Part shown: piece after piece, positions 1 to 8,863 of the stretch
Layout: each line of letters begins with the position of its first letter
How positions within the stretch are numbered: the stretch's first letter is position 1
From: Chryseobacterium sp. FH2
Lineage (GTDB): Bacteria > Bacteroidota > Bacteroidia > Flavobacteriales > Weeksellaceae
Direction of reading: 5' to 3'
DNA: 64,000 bases
Assembly: GCF_001045455.1 (NCBI RefSeq)
Contig: NZ_LFNE01000003.1
Location: 62,001 to 126,000, forward strand
The notes under the pieces: generated by a model
Told to the model about the DNA's origin: nothing
The model's database searches: none
Seen by the model: the letters and a program-made list of their open reading frames with translations, nothing else
Program-made: the position numbers and the translations under genes

Positions 1-679
1 TTTCTGAAATAATCCGGATTTGCATGTGGTCAAGTATAGATAAAATTTGTTAGGACGAAATATTTGCTGAAGATAATAATATACTAGTTAATACCAAATT
101 ATATTTTGTACTACCACAGACTTTCTTGCCTTTTCTGCGAAAAGGGTGAAAAAACATCGGAACTCGTCTTTTTGTTCTGGGAATTTTTTTAAAAGGATAA
201 AAAACTATGAATTTTTGCGTAGATATATAGGAGAAATGCTGGTGAATAGAAAAAAAAATTGGCGAAAAATAAGTGGGAAATATTGAATAAAATAATAATT
301 TACTAAAACTGTGAACTAAAACTGGTGCTAATAAAGTGGAAGATTTATTGAGATTTAAGGATGAAAATCAAATTATGTTTTGATTGTCGATTTGATGTCA
401 GCGCCTATTTCAACTTTCAGTCTTAGCACCGTATTTTTTTATCTGCATTTGTGTTATAAAAAAACAAAACATTCATCAATCCAAAGAAAACTTAAGATAA
501 AATATTTGTCGGCTCCTGACAATCAAATCATCAAAATAAATTTTATATTAGCGGTAGAGATAGCTTTGTGTAAGTTATATATAAATCAGATTGGTGCAAT
601 GCGTAAATTTAGAAGTTAGCAGACATTTAAAAAAACATAACGAAAACATCTAAAGTTTAATAATTTAATACAGAAAAAA
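1..679. other. AT-rich region without a convincing gene
   Basis: No open frame here has a plausible start, ribosome site and protein-like composition. A 79-codon frame at 380-619 opens on TTG and reads as low-complexity residues, so I do not call it. A GTTAGC at 615-620 resembles the right end of the cassette-type palindromes described further on, and may mark the left boundary of the next gene unit. Confidence 0.5.
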
Positions 680-1633
680 ATGAGAAACAATATTTATACT
701 TTGTTATTAATATTTTTATTCACAGGCGTTAATGCTCAAGAATATTCAAAATTAATAAATGAAGCTAATAAATTATATGAAACAAAAGATTATAAAATGT
801 CTACTGATTTATATGATAAAGCTTTTAAAATTGAAAGCAAAAATCCAAGTCATCTATATAATGGCGCATGCGCATCTTCATTAGCAGGAAATACAAAAAA
901 AGCATTTAAATGGTTGAACTTAGCAATAGAAAAAGGTTGGACAAATCTAAAGCACTTAAATTCTGATACTGATTTAGAAAATTTACATTCAAAAAAAGAA
1001 TGGGAAAAAACAGTTGAAAAGTTAGAAAAAAAATTAGAGTTAATAGAAGCAAATTATGACAAGCCATTGCAGACTGAATTATTGACAATTCTTGACGAAG
1101 ACCAAAAATATAGAATTCAAATCCATGAAGCTCAAAAAAAATTCGCTCAAGATTCTAAAGAAATGCAAGACCTTTGGAAAATGACAATGCAGAAAGATTC
1201 AATTAACTTATTAAAAGTAAAAAAAATATTAGATGAAAAAGGTTGGGTTGGTAAAGACAAAGTAGGCGCACAAGCCAACAATGCATTATTTCTTGTAATT
1301 CAACATTCAGATTTGGAAACGCAAAAAAAATATTTACCAATGATGAAAGAAGCTGTAACAAAAGGAAATGCAAATCCAGGTTCTTTAGCTTTGTTAATTG
1401 ACAGAATAGAAATTCGAGAAGGTAGAAAACAAATATACGGAAGTCAAATAGGAATCAATCCAAATACTAATACTCAATATGTCTTACCTTTAATTGATCC
1501 TGACAATGTAGATAAAAGAAGAACAGAAGTTGGTCTAGGTTCAATCTCTGACTATGTTAAAAATTGGAATTTAATTTGGGACGTTGAAAAGTATAAAAGT
1601 GAATTACCCGAATTAGAAAAATTAAATAAATAG
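680..1633 (+). CDS. Exported TPR protein with DUF6624-like C-terminus
   Basis: This 317-residue protein starts with a short hydrophobic signal peptide (about residues 4-18, ending NAQ), so it should be exported. Residues 20-100 look like tetratricopeptide helices, with alternating small and aromatic residues around LYETKDYKMSTDLYDKAF and HLYNGACASSLAG. The C-terminal half has the DUF6624 pattern: DEDQKYR, then a Gly-Trp-Val stretch, a QHSD segment and a terminal D-x-x-NVDKRRTEVGL. Function is unknown; TPR repeats suggest a protein-interaction role. Coding DNA is markedly AT-richer than the oxidoreductase genes downstream. It stands alone between cassette-type palindrome remnants, which suggests separate acquisition. 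Family assignment is from memory of the motif and moderately sure. Confidence 0.8.
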   Translation: MRNNIYTLLLIFLFTGVNAQEYSKLINEANKLYETKDYKMSTDLYDKAFKIESKNPSHLYNGACASSLAGNTKKAFKWLNLAIEKGWTNLKHLNSDTDLENLHSKKEWEKTVEKLEKKLELIEANYDKPLQTELLTILDEDQKYRIQIHEAQKKFAQDSKEMQDLWKMTMQKDSINLLKVKKILDEKGWVGKDKVGAQANNALFLVIQHSDLETQKKYLPMMKEAVTKGNANPGSLALLIDRIEIREGRKQIYGSQIGINPNTNTQYVLPLIDPDNVDKRRTEVGLGSISDYVKNWNLIWDVEKYKSELPELEKLNK

Positions 1634-1642
1634 AAAAAACGT

Positions 1643-1777
1643 TTGCTAACAGCAATTTGCAAAAATTGCAAGTTTAGGTTATAATGTAAAGTTGGTTTTG
1701 TATTTGCAAAGTCAGTTTTTAACCGAAGTTAGAATTCCTTAATCAATCACTTCTGGAAGCTGCAAAACGTTATAGGC
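1643..1777 (+). repeat. attC-like imperfect palindrome after the TPR gene
   Basis: The segment begins with TTGCTAAC (1643-1650) followed by a TTTGCA block and ends with TTTTGC-like bases and GTTATAGGC (1769-1777). TAAC pairs with GTTA and the two TTTGCA blocks pair across the element, giving the R/L-box arrangement of integron attC sites. It lies directly after the stop of the TPR gene, as attC sites do. The same architecture recurs at 46743, 48365 and 49555. Confidence 0.4.
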
Positions 1778-1868
1778 AATTTTACACACTATAAAATAAT
1801 TCTCTCTATTCTAAACAAGCTTTTAACACAAAAAAGAAGCCCACGCCGTTGTATATATTCTTGAGTAT

Positions 1869-2766
1869 TTAGTGAGTGTTCACGACCTTACCCTGCGGGT
1901 GTACAAGCACTCTCATTATTTTTTCCGTTATCCAATGATCAACTCGATTCCAGCTTTTTCTGCTTTGTATTTTATTTTGGTCTGCAATTCCTATCTTGTC
2001 ATCCTGATTTTTAAGAATAAGTGTGCCTGCTTGTTGCTGGGTGCAGAAATTGATAAGTTTCCGGCTATACAAATGAAGCCGATGACTCACATACCTACTT
2101 TCCAAATTTTCTGTTTTATACAATGCCTTTTGTTTCCGCTTGGCTCCATTTCCCAAACGGGCATAGGCGACTCCGGCTTGAATCCTTTTCTGACTTGCCT
2201 GGATTGAAAGCCTTCGGTATAAAAACTCCTCTTTCGAGCCAATATTGATTCGCATATTGTTGGCTTTTGCTACTACTGGATGTTCTAGAGATTTCCAGAG
2301 ATAAGGAAGCTTCGGCAATGATTTCGGATTTTAAAAGATGCTCTTCTTTTTCAAAATTCAAATACTGCAAGCCAATAAATTTTCCCGTCTTTTAGCTGGA
2401 TTTGCGAAGTGCAAAGTTTTATCTCTTCTTTTAATAGACGTTCCATCATCAGTCGCTTATCAGAGTAGTCTTTTTCTAAATATGTTTTAACAGGAACTGC
2501 AAACATATTGAAGCAAAACGCTTTCCTTTCGTTGCCTCATCATATTTCATTTAACTAATGCAGTTAACCGGAAGCGGAATTGGAATGTCTTTTTTGAAAT
2601 TTCTCAACGATTTTGTTCCTTGCCAGTAGTCGGCTTTATTTTTAGAGAAGGTTGATTGAATCGTATTGTTCAAGCTTCCTAGAATATCTGTCGAGATTTC
2701 TCCTTTGAAACGGTCGAATACCAGTCGTGCAGTGCTAGTGGTTTTAGAACGGTTAAACATTCTCAT
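1869..2766 (-). pseudogene. Decayed TnpB / IS605 OrfB-type gene
   Basis: Fragments in three frames of the minus strand line up, in order, with Bacteroidota TnpB-like proteins: an N-terminal piece at 2766-2551 (FDRFKGEISTDILGSLNN), a middle piece around 2500-2340 (SQIQLKDGKIYWLAVFEF) and a C-terminal piece at 2318-1869 (GSKEEFLYRRLSIQASQKR, then HLYSRKLINFC). Frameshifts separate the pieces and the C-terminal zinc ribbon and last catalytic Asp region are absent. No TnpA gene is visible beside it. TnpB proteins are RNA-guided nucleases associated with IS200/IS605 elements; this copy cannot be functional. It marks an old insertion at the edge of the accessory block. Confidence 0.6.
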
Positions 2767-2867
2767 CTAATCTTTGTTTTTATCAGCCAACTTATATTGG
2801 ATTTCTTCTGTAAGACAAAAGAAATCCTTGATAATTTCCTGAACATACAGATGGAAACAATTAAATT

Positions 2868-3075
2868 AGACGCTCGGAAACAGCGGTCCTGATTGCGACC
2901 ATGCGAAATCCGGAAAATGAAACGGAACTCACCAAGCCCAAAAATGTTACAGTTATAAAATTGGATGTGACAAATCCTGAACAAATTTCTGAAGTAGTAA
3001 ACCAAGTAACTGCAGAATATTCGGTAGATGTGGTGCTGAACAATGCGGGCTATGGTGTAGTTGGCATATTAGAGT
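2868..3075 (+). pseudogene. Central fragment of a short-chain dehydrogenase
   Basis: The frame reads LIATMRNPENETELT followed by VIKLDVTNPEQI and VDVVLNNAGYGVVGILE. This matches residues about 28-95 of the intact SDR at 35254 (VIATMRSPEKETELT, DVVLNNAGYALFGAME). The nucleotide-binding N-terminus and the catalytic Tyr-Lys half are missing. After the NNAG motif the homology stops and another frame (3060-3178) continues with an unrelated coding-like stretch containing GRIGDIFDLIF, suggesting a recombination joint. It is a relic only. Confidence 0.65.
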
Positions 3076-3264
3076 TGAGTTTACGGGAAATTTTCCAGAG
3101 GGACGAATTGGGGACATTTTCGACTTAATATTTAAGAAGGCTAAGATAGCATCAGCAAAAGCTGATTTGATATAAAAACCCCTGCACTTAATATCAGACC
3201 ATTCAACGAAAAACATATCAATCAATATTTAATTTCGTAAATTTAAGCCCCAATGTAAGTAGTA

Positions 3265-4197
3265 ATGGCAAATGGTAACATAAATGCTCGAACGTTGCAC
3301 GAGCTGTATCAGCAGCTTGGCCTTTCTACCGATTCCCTGGAAAAAGAATCGGGTTTTACCATACATTACCTCGAACATACTTTCAAAGATTTGCCATTCC
3401 GTTCAGAGCCCTTTCGCCCAAACTATTTCAGTTTTCTGTTTATCAAAAGTGCCTTTGGACATTACACAATTGACGACCAGCGGTTTGAAGTGACCTCAAA
3501 TACCGTCTATTTTACCAATCCAGGGAACTATAGGATATTTGAATGGGAAAAACTGGAACATACCTGTCTAATAACTTTTGGGGAAGGTTTTTTAAAGGAA
3601 TATGTGCACGATGATGTATATCGTGATTTTTCTTTTTTGTTATCAGAAGTTGTTTCACCGCGTGTTTTGACACCGCATCAATTTGACCAGGTGGAAGAGT
3701 TGTGCAATCAGATACATAAAGAGTATAAAGGCGATGCCCTTTACAAGAATAAAATTATCGGGGCGCTTGTTATTGCTTTGCTATTAAAGATCAAAGAATA
3801 TTTCTTTCAGGATTACAATCCTATTTATGAAGGGAACCGAGGCTCTCAAATTGTAAAAAATTTCAAACTAAACCTTGAACGACATTTTCGAGATTTGATC
3901 AGCGGAAAAACAAACACCCAATTAAGGGTTCAGGATTATGCGGATTTACAGTCGCTACACGTCAACTATCTGTCGAGTGTCATCAGCAGTAAAACGGGAA
4001 AACCCATTAGCTCTTGGATAGCCGACAAAAGTATTACAGAGGCTAAAGTAATGCTCCAGGACGAAGGTCTCAGCATCAAGGAGATTGCTGCCCGTTTAGG
4101 ATTTCTGGAAACGCCCCACTTCAGCAATTACTTCAAAAAACACGCATCAGTCAGCCCCGCCGAATACAGAAAACAGTATTTCAGTAACCTTTCTTAG
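3265..4197 (+). CDS. AraC family transcriptional regulator
   Basis: This 310-residue protein has the usual AraC layout: an N-terminal cupin-like sensing half (about residues 30-190, containing FRSEPFRPNYFSFLFIKSAFG) and a C-terminal pair of helix-turn-helix motifs (about 215-308, ending GFLETPHFSNYFKKHASVSPAEYR). It should bind DNA and, on sensing a small molecule, activate the adjacent gene set. It is followed after 96 bp by an SDR, a DUF1097 membrane protein, a second SDR and a SnoaL-like lipoprotein, all on the same strand; these are its likely targets. The ligand cannot be inferred. Confidence 0.93.
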   Translation: MANGNINARTLHELYQQLGLSTDSLEKESGFTIHYLEHTFKDLPFRSEPFRPNYFSFLFIKSAFGHYTIDDQRFEVTSNTVYFTNPGNYRIFEWEKLEHTCLITFGEGFLKEYVHDDVYRDFSFLLSEVVSPRVLTPHQFDQVEELCNQIHKEYKGDALYKNKIIGALVIALLLKIKEYFFQDYNPIYEGNRGSQIVKNFKLNLERHFRDLISGKTNTQLRVQDYADLQSLHVNYLSSVISSKTGKPISSWIADKSITEAKVMLQDEGLSIKEIAARLGFLETPHFSNYFKKHASVSPAEYRKQYFSNLS

Positions 4198-4209
4198 ATA
4201 TTTGCAACA

Positions 4210-4237
4210 CCTGCTATGATCCTTGTACGTTAGCAGG
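4210..4237 (+). terminator. Stem-loop after the AraC gene
   Basis: CCTGCTA (4210-4216) and TAGCAGG (4231-4237) form a perfect 7-bp stem 12 bp after the AraC stop. There is no T-run after it, so it may be a weak terminator or an operator for the SDR gene that starts at 4294. Confidence 0.35.
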
Positions 4238-4293
4238 GGCTGTAATGTGCCAACTTTGTCTTATCAAATTAACAATGATAAAAACAAAGTATT

Positions 4294-5034
4294 ATGAGTA
4301 CATTAAACAACAAAGTGATCCTTGTGACCGGAGCGTCAAGAGGAATCGGTGCTGAAGTAGCACAAAGGCTGGCTACCGCCGGCGCAAAAGTAATCGTAAA
4401 CTATGCTGGTGGAAAAGATGCTGCCGATCAAGTAGTTTCTTCTATTAAGGAGCAGGGAGGCGATGCTATTGCCTTACAAGCCGATGTAAGCAATGCCGAT
4501 GCGGTAAAGCAGCTATTCGACAACGCCATCAATCATTACGGAAGGATTGATGTATTGGTCAACAATGCGGGCATCATGATCACCAAACTGATCAGAGACA
4601 CTACTGACGAAGACTTTTCACGTCAGTTCGACATCAATGTAAAAGGTGTCTTCAATACGCTTCGTGAAGCGTCAACACGTTTGGCAGATAACGGTTCAAT
4701 TATCAATTTCTCAACTTCGGTAAATCGCCTGATGCTACCAACCTATGGCACATACGTAGCTACCAAGGCAGCCGTGGAACAACTGACACGTGTATTTGCA
4801 AAAGAGGTAGGAAATAGAGGTATCAATGTCAATTCTGTTTCTCCAGGTCCTACCAATACCGAACTATTTACTAATGGTAAACCACAGGAAGTCATCGACC
4901 GACTAGCTTCTTTCTCTGCTTTTAACCGTATCGGCGAGCTGCAGGATATCGCTAAGGTAATTGTTTTTCTGGCGAGCGATGATGCAAAATGGATTTCTGC
5001 ACAGAATATAGGGGTAAATGGCGCTATGGCATAA
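4294..5034 (+). CDS. SDR family oxidoreductase (FabG-like)
   Basis: A 246-residue classical short-chain dehydrogenase that should reduce a carbonyl or oxidise an alcohol with NAD(P)(H) in the cytoplasm. The Rossmann motif TGASRGIG is at residues 12-19, NNAG at 90-93, the catalytic Ser at 140, and Tyr154-x-x-x-Lys158 completes the site. The length is standard for the family. It is the first enzyme of a likely operon (4294-6782) downstream of the AraC gene at 3265. The next gene starts 33 bp after its stop. Substrate is not deducible. Confidence 0.93.
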   Translation: MSTLNNKVILVTGASRGIGAEVAQRLATAGAKVIVNYAGGKDAADQVVSSIKEQGGDAIALQADVSNADAVKQLFDNAINHYGRIDVLVNNAGIMITKLIRDTTDEDFSRQFDINVKGVFNTLREASTRLADNGSIINFSTSVNRLMLPTYGTYVATKAAVEQLTRVFAKEVGNRGINVNSVSPGPTNTELFTNGKPQEVIDRLASFSAFNRIGELQDIAKVIVFLASDDAKWISAQNIGVNGAMA

Positions 5035-5067
5035 CCATGCTAATCAATAACACTTAAAAAGAAAAAT

Positions 5068-5544
5068 ATGAAAACTTTACCGATTGCAATAACTTTTGGC
5101 CTGTTCGGGGCGGTTGCGGTAACCGTCTCTTTCTCTCAGGAGTGGCCTACCTGGGTAATGTTTATAGCGTGGGTCAGCTTTTACATCTTCGGCAAAACGT
5201 GGCGAAGTTCACTTTGGGTGTTCCTGCAAATCGTATTGGGTATGTGTATGGCGGTACTGATACAGCTAACCGCTGGATTATTAGGACAGTTGATCGGAAC
5301 TTTAGGTTTTGCTGTCTCAGTGTTTCTTTACATAGGATCATTGGCTTACATCGCGAGAACAAAAACATTAAACAACATACCGGCATGGTTCCTTGGTCTA
5401 ATCATCCTGTTTGGAGTTCATCCTCCACTTGAACCACTGCCCATACTGCAAATACTTATTCCAATAGCAGCAGGTTTTGTATTTGCATGGCTCAACAATA
5501 TGGCAGTCGAGAAGATACATGGTTACCAATCACAGAAATCATAA
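5068..5544 (+). CDS. DUF1097 family membrane protein
   Basis: A 158-residue protein with about five hydrophobic segments (residues 1-22, 27-45, 50-75, 78-95 and 100-145), so it is an inner-membrane protein. The spacing and the FGKTWRSS and LEPLPILQILIPI stretches recall the DUF1097 family (YcdZ-like), whose function is not established. It sits between two SDR genes with short gaps, implying co-transcription. It could export or import a metabolite handled by the neighbouring dehydrogenases, but that is inference. Confidence 0.8.
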   Translation: MKTLPIAITFGLFGAVAVTVSFSQEWPTWVMFIAWVSFYIFGKTWRSSLWVFLQIVLGMCMAVLIQLTAGLLGQLIGTLGFAVSVFLYIGSLAYIARTKTLNNIPAWFLGLIILFGVHPPLEPLPILQILIPIAAGFVFAWLNNMAVEKIHGYQSQKS

Positions 5545-5600
5545 CCTCACTGAGGTCTATTAAAAAAATCATTATAAAATTTATAAAAAATTCAGAAACA

Positions 5601-6353
5601 ATGAACTCATTAAAGAATAAGGTAGCCATTATTACAGGCTCAGGAAGAGGCTTGGGAAAAGCCATCGCAGAACGTTATGCCGCTTTAGGTGCAGACATCG
5701 TGTTGAACTATTCAAGGAACAAGGCTTCGACAGATGAAGTGGAAAGCAACATCAAGGCTATGGGTGCTAAGGTAATCTCAGTACAGGCTGACGTAAGCAA
5801 GGTAGCCGATATCAAGCACCTGTTTGAAGAGGCAAAGAAAGCATTTGGCAAAATAGATATTGTCGTTGCGAATGCTGGTATTGAAATGGTGGAGACACCT
5901 GTTACCCAGTTTACGGAAGAGCAATTTGACCGTTTGTTTTCCATCAATACTAAGGGTGCTTATTTCACCATGCAGCAGGCTGCGCTGAATGTCGAAGACA
6001 ATGGACGGATCATTTATATTGCGTCAAGCACCACTGCTTTTCCTGTTCCTGGTATGGCAGTTTACGGAGGGAGTAAAACGACTCCAAGATACCTGGTGGA
6101 TGTGCTGTCAAAAGAGATTGGGCACCGTGGTGTAACCGTTAATACCATCATTCCTTTTGCGGTAGATCATTCAGGAATTTTCGCGGAAGAAGGCAGTTAT
6201 CCTGAATTGAGGAAATCCCTGATTGATAGCTGCCCGATGGGAAGATTAGCGGAAGTGGAAGATGTAGCCAACATTGCTGAATTTTTCGCCAGCGATCTTT
6301 CCTCTTTTGTAAACGGACAACATTTATTGGTAAATGGAGGAGCCACTCAATAA
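5601..6353 (+). CDS. SDR family oxidoreductase
   Basis: A 250-residue classical SDR. I place the start at the ATG at 5601 (protein begins MNSLKNKVAIITGSG) because a longer frame back to 5487 overlaps the preceding gene and adds non-conserved residues. It has TGSGRGLG near the N-terminus, an NAG motif in the variant form ANAG, the Ser in IASSTT and the active-site YGGSK. It resembles the SDR at 4294 in size and layout (VLNYSRNKASTDEV versus VNYAGGKDAADQV), suggesting an old tandem duplication with the DUF1097 gene between. Likely the third gene of the AraC-linked operon. Confidence 0.92.
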   Translation: MNSLKNKVAIITGSGRGLGKAIAERYAALGADIVLNYSRNKASTDEVESNIKAMGAKVISVQADVSKVADIKHLFEEAKKAFGKIDIVVANAGIEMVETPVTQFTEEQFDRLFSINTKGAYFTMQQAALNVEDNGRIIYIASSTTAFPVPGMAVYGGSKTTPRYLVDVLSKEIGHRGVTVNTIIPFAVDHSGIFAEEGSYPELRKSLIDSCPMGRLAEVEDVANIAEFFASDLSSFVNGQHLLVNGGATQ

Positions 6354-6362
6354 TTATTACCA

Positions 6363-6782
6363 ATGAGTATATTCAAAAAAATATTACCGATTCTGCTCCT
6401 GTGCTCCTTACAAGCATGTGGACAGATCGGTAATCATCAACATAAAACAGTTAACCAAATGGAATACGGAAAAATCAGCAATCCAAAAGTAAAAGTCGCC
6501 ATAGAAGCATGGCAAAAAGGAGATACTACTTTATGGCTTTCCTTTTTTACAACGGATGCCCAACTCCTTGATGATGGACATTCGAGAGATTTTAGAAAAT
6601 TTTCCACTGAGGCCATCGGGCATGAACGTTTCACAAGCATTGATAAAGTAGAAGACAACGGGATGTCTGTTTACGGGTACTTTCATAGCGATATCTGGGG
6701 GGATTTTAAAACGTATTTTAAATTTCATCTCGATGACACAGGCAGGTTTGACAAACTGGAGATTGGGCAGGCAAGCTATTAA
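6363..6782 (+). CDS. SnoaL/NTF2-like lipoprotein
   Basis: A 139-residue protein with a lipoprotein signal: hydrophobic stretch at 6-18 and lipobox LQAC with Cys20, so it is probably membrane-anchored outside the cytoplasm. After the signal the sequence has the alpha-plus-beta pattern of NTF2/SnoaL-like domains (WQKGDTTLWLSFFTTDAQLLDDG, then FGYFHSD-type strands and YFKFHLDDTGRFDKLEIG). Such domains are small binding or isomerase folds. The gap to the preceding SDR is 9 bp, so it is the last gene of that operon. Confidence 0.75.
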   Translation: MSIFKKILPILLLCSLQACGQIGNHQHKTVNQMEYGKISNPKVKVAIEAWQKGDTTLWLSFFTTDAQLLDDGHSRDFRKFSTEAIGHERFTSIDKVEDNGMSVYGYFHSDIWGDFKTYFKFHLDDTGRFDKLEIGQASY

Positions 6783-6818
6783 AATCTAAACATTTGCTGT
6801 TACACAAAATGTATTCTG

Positions 6819-6855
6819 ACATTTTGAGCAAAGCAAATTTGGCATTCTGAGCAAA
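6819..6855 (+). promoter_or_regulatory. Direct repeat upstream of the quinone reductase-like gene
   Basis: CATTTTGAGCAAA (6819-6831) and CATTCTGAGCAAA (6843-6855) are 12/13 identical and 24 bp apart, just ahead of a TAATTTTG box. AraC-type activators commonly bind such tandem half-sites. The 18-bp part at 6823-6840 also occurs, with one mismatch, at 40369-40386. Confidence 0.4.
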
Positions 6856-6876
6856 CTAACTTATATTTATTACCGG

Positions 6877-6884
6877 TAATTTTG
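6877..6884 (+). promoter_or_regulatory. TAnnTTTG promoter box
   Basis: TAATTTTG fits the Bacteroidota -7 consensus and lies 10 bp before the ATG at 6895 (19 bp before the alternative ATG at 6904). Confidence 0.45.
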
Positions 6885-6894
6885 CTTTCAAAAT

Positions 6895-7878
6895 ATGATT
6901 ATAATGAAAGCAATAGTTTTAAAAGAATTTGGTCCGGCGGGAAACTTACAGGTAGCTGAAGTACCAACTCCGAAGATAGCGGAAAATGAAGTCTTAATAC
7001 AGGTAAAGGCATTTGGGATAAATCCTTTGGATGCACATGTAAGAGCAATACCGGATTGGTGGAAATTAGTTAGCGGTTCAGAGGTTACAGAACCGTATAT
7101 GATCCTGGGATGGGATGTGGCAGGTGTTGTCACAAAGATAGGAGAAAACGTCACCAAGTTTAAAGAAGGAGATGCCGTCTATGGTTTGATAAGGTTTTTA
7201 GGTGCTGGTAATGGCTATGCTGAGTATGTGTCGGCTCCGGAAACCGATCTGTCTTTAAAGCCCGATAATATCAGCTTCGAGGAAGCTGCGGCCGCAACAA
7301 TGGCTGTGCAAACAGCATGGGTTTCGCTTGTTCACTATGGAAAAATCAAAAAAGGCGACAAAGTGGTAATTACAGGTGCTTCAGGTGGTGTTGGACATTA
7401 TGCCGTACAGATTGCAAAAAGTTTTGGAGCCTATGTAGTGGCAGTTTCTTCAGCAGAAAATAGAGATTGGGTTCTTAGTTTGGGAGCAGATGAGTATATA
7501 GACTATAAAACTCAAAATTTTGAGGAAATCGTCAAAGATGCGGACCTGGTACATGATGCTGTTTGGAGCGAAGACGAAACTCACCTTGCCCGATCACTAA
7601 ATGCCCTTAAACCTGGCGGAACCTTACTTAGCTTAATGGTTTTTCCTAGTGTTGACTTTATTGAGGCTGCAAAAGAGAAGAAAAACATTACCGTAGTTCG
7701 TGCCAATTTATCGGATACACCAGATAAGCAGGAAGACATTGAAGCAATTAATGCTTTACTTTCCGCAGGAAAAATAAAATCGCATGTATCCCAGGTTTTT
7801 CCTATGGAAGAAACTTATAAGGCACACCTTCAGATTGAAACCCATAGCACGGTAGGAAAATTAGTTGTTGTTCCATAA
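6895..7878 (+). CDS. NADP-dependent zinc-free MDR oxidoreductase (quinone reductase-like)
   Basis: A 327-residue medium-chain dehydrogenase/reductase of the quinone oxidoreductase class. It has the GroES-like N-terminal domain (about 1-120, GFGINPLDAHVR, GWDVAGVV) and a Rossmann domain with TGASGGVGHYAVQIAK around residue 160. It lacks the structural-zinc cysteine cluster, as zinc-independent quinone reductases do. It should reduce quinones or enones with NADPH. The start may be ATG 6904 (MKAIVLKEFG), which looks more family-like than MIIMKA. The AraC gene at 7977 follows in the same direction. Confidence 0.9.
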   Translation: MIIMKAIVLKEFGPAGNLQVAEVPTPKIAENEVLIQVKAFGINPLDAHVRAIPDWWKLVSGSEVTEPYMILGWDVAGVVTKIGENVTKFKEGDAVYGLIRFLGAGNGYAEYVSAPETDLSLKPDNISFEEAAAATMAVQTAWVSLVHYGKIKKGDKVVITGASGGVGHYAVQIAKSFGAYVVAVSSAENRDWVLSLGADEYIDYKTQNFEEIVKDADLVHDAVWSEDETHLARSLNALKPGGTLLSLMVFPSVDFIEAAKEKKNITVVRANLSDTPDKQEDIEAINALLSAGKIKSHVSQVFPMEETYKAHLQIETHSTVGKLVVVP

Positions 7879-7884
7879 AGCGAT

Positions 7885-7904
7885 GCAGGTGGTAATTAAC
7901 CTGC
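7885..7904 (+). terminator. Stem-loop terminator after the quinone reductase-like gene
   Basis: GCAGGT (7885-7890) pairs with ACCTGC (7899-7904), followed by TTATTTATTT. It begins 7 bp after the stop codon. Confidence 0.5.
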
Positions 7905-7976
7905 TTATTTATTTGAGAGAGGACTAGTCATTATTAAAGAGCGTGTTAGAATTAATGTAAAAATTTAGGAGCTACT

Positions 7977-8780
7977 ATGGCAGTACAGACTAAAAATGAT
8001 TTCAACGAAATTGTATGTTCCGTTACCGAAGAAAAATATTATAAAGATGATCTTTTTTTTGATTATCATTCTTTTGTAAGGGTTTTGTCGGGCGAAATGA
8101 AAGTAATCCAGGCTGATAAAACCTATGTGTTTGGTTCCGGAAGCACTTTCCTTTACCCAAGAAATCAGCTCTGCACTGTAATCAAATATCCTCTTGATGG
8201 AAGGCCATACAGATCAATTGTGATGACATTAAAGCCACAGCGTTTGGAAGATTTTTACAAGAAGCAGAATGTCATATCAAGCCAATCTCCCTCTTCCCAA
8301 ATAAAAAAGTTTGCCCCCAGTCCTTTGCTGGATAGTCTTTTCGACTCTTTATTACCTTACTTCCGTTTAGACAATCAATTGCCGGAGAATTTAACGGCAT
8401 TGAAGATTGAGGAAGCCATTAGTGTACTTCGGGCAATTGACAAAGATGTAGATGGAATACTGGCAGATTTTTCCCAACCGGGTAAAATTAATCTGTTTGA
8501 TTTTATGCAAAAGAACTACATGTTTAATCTCTCCCTCGAAAAATTCAGCTATCTGACAGGCAGAAGTCTTTCTGCTTTTAATAGAGATTTCAGGACTGCC
8601 TTTCAAACTTCTCCGCAAAAATGGCTTACAAAAAGGCGTCTGGCACTGGCTAAGCAAAAACTAAGTGAGGAAAAAAGAAAGCCTGTTGATGTGTATTTGG
8701 AGGTTGGATTTGAAAATCTGTCTCACTTTTCTTATGCTTTTAAGAAACAGTATGGGTACGCACCAAGCGAAATTTCATAA
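7977..8780 (+). CDS. AraC family transcriptional regulator
   Basis: A 267-residue AraC protein with a short cupin-like sensing half (FDYHSFVRVLSGEMKVIQADKT, about 25-100) and C-terminal HTH pair (about 172-265, LTGRSLSAFNRDFRTAF, then GFENLSHFSYAFKKQYGYAPSE). It is closely related to the regulators at 58371 and 39383 and more distantly to the one at 17455; all share EITL-type half-domain spacing and the LTGRSL recognition helix. It is preceded by a quinone reductase-like gene and followed by a second AraC gene of a different subtype. Confidence 0.93.
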   Translation: MAVQTKNDFNEIVCSVTEEKYYKDDLFFDYHSFVRVLSGEMKVIQADKTYVFGSGSTFLYPRNQLCTVIKYPLDGRPYRSIVMTLKPQRLEDFYKKQNVISSQSPSSQIKKFAPSPLLDSLFDSLLPYFRLDNQLPENLTALKIEEAISVLRAIDKDVDGILADFSQPGKINLFDFMQKNYMFNLSLEKFSYLTGRSLSAFNRDFRTAFQTSPQKWLTKRRLALAKQKLSEEKRKPVDVYLEVGFENLSHFSYAFKKQYGYAPSEIS

Positions 8781-8863
8781 TAGTAATTCATAATAAAATC
8801 TTTGATTTTCATATATCCGACAGGAGAAATTAATCCTAATTTTATAAAATAATTAGACTACAG

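Noticed and set aside
380..619. 79-codon plus-strand frame before the TPR gene
   Set aside because: It starts on TTG, lacks a ribosome site and reads as low-complexity residues without domain-like pattern.
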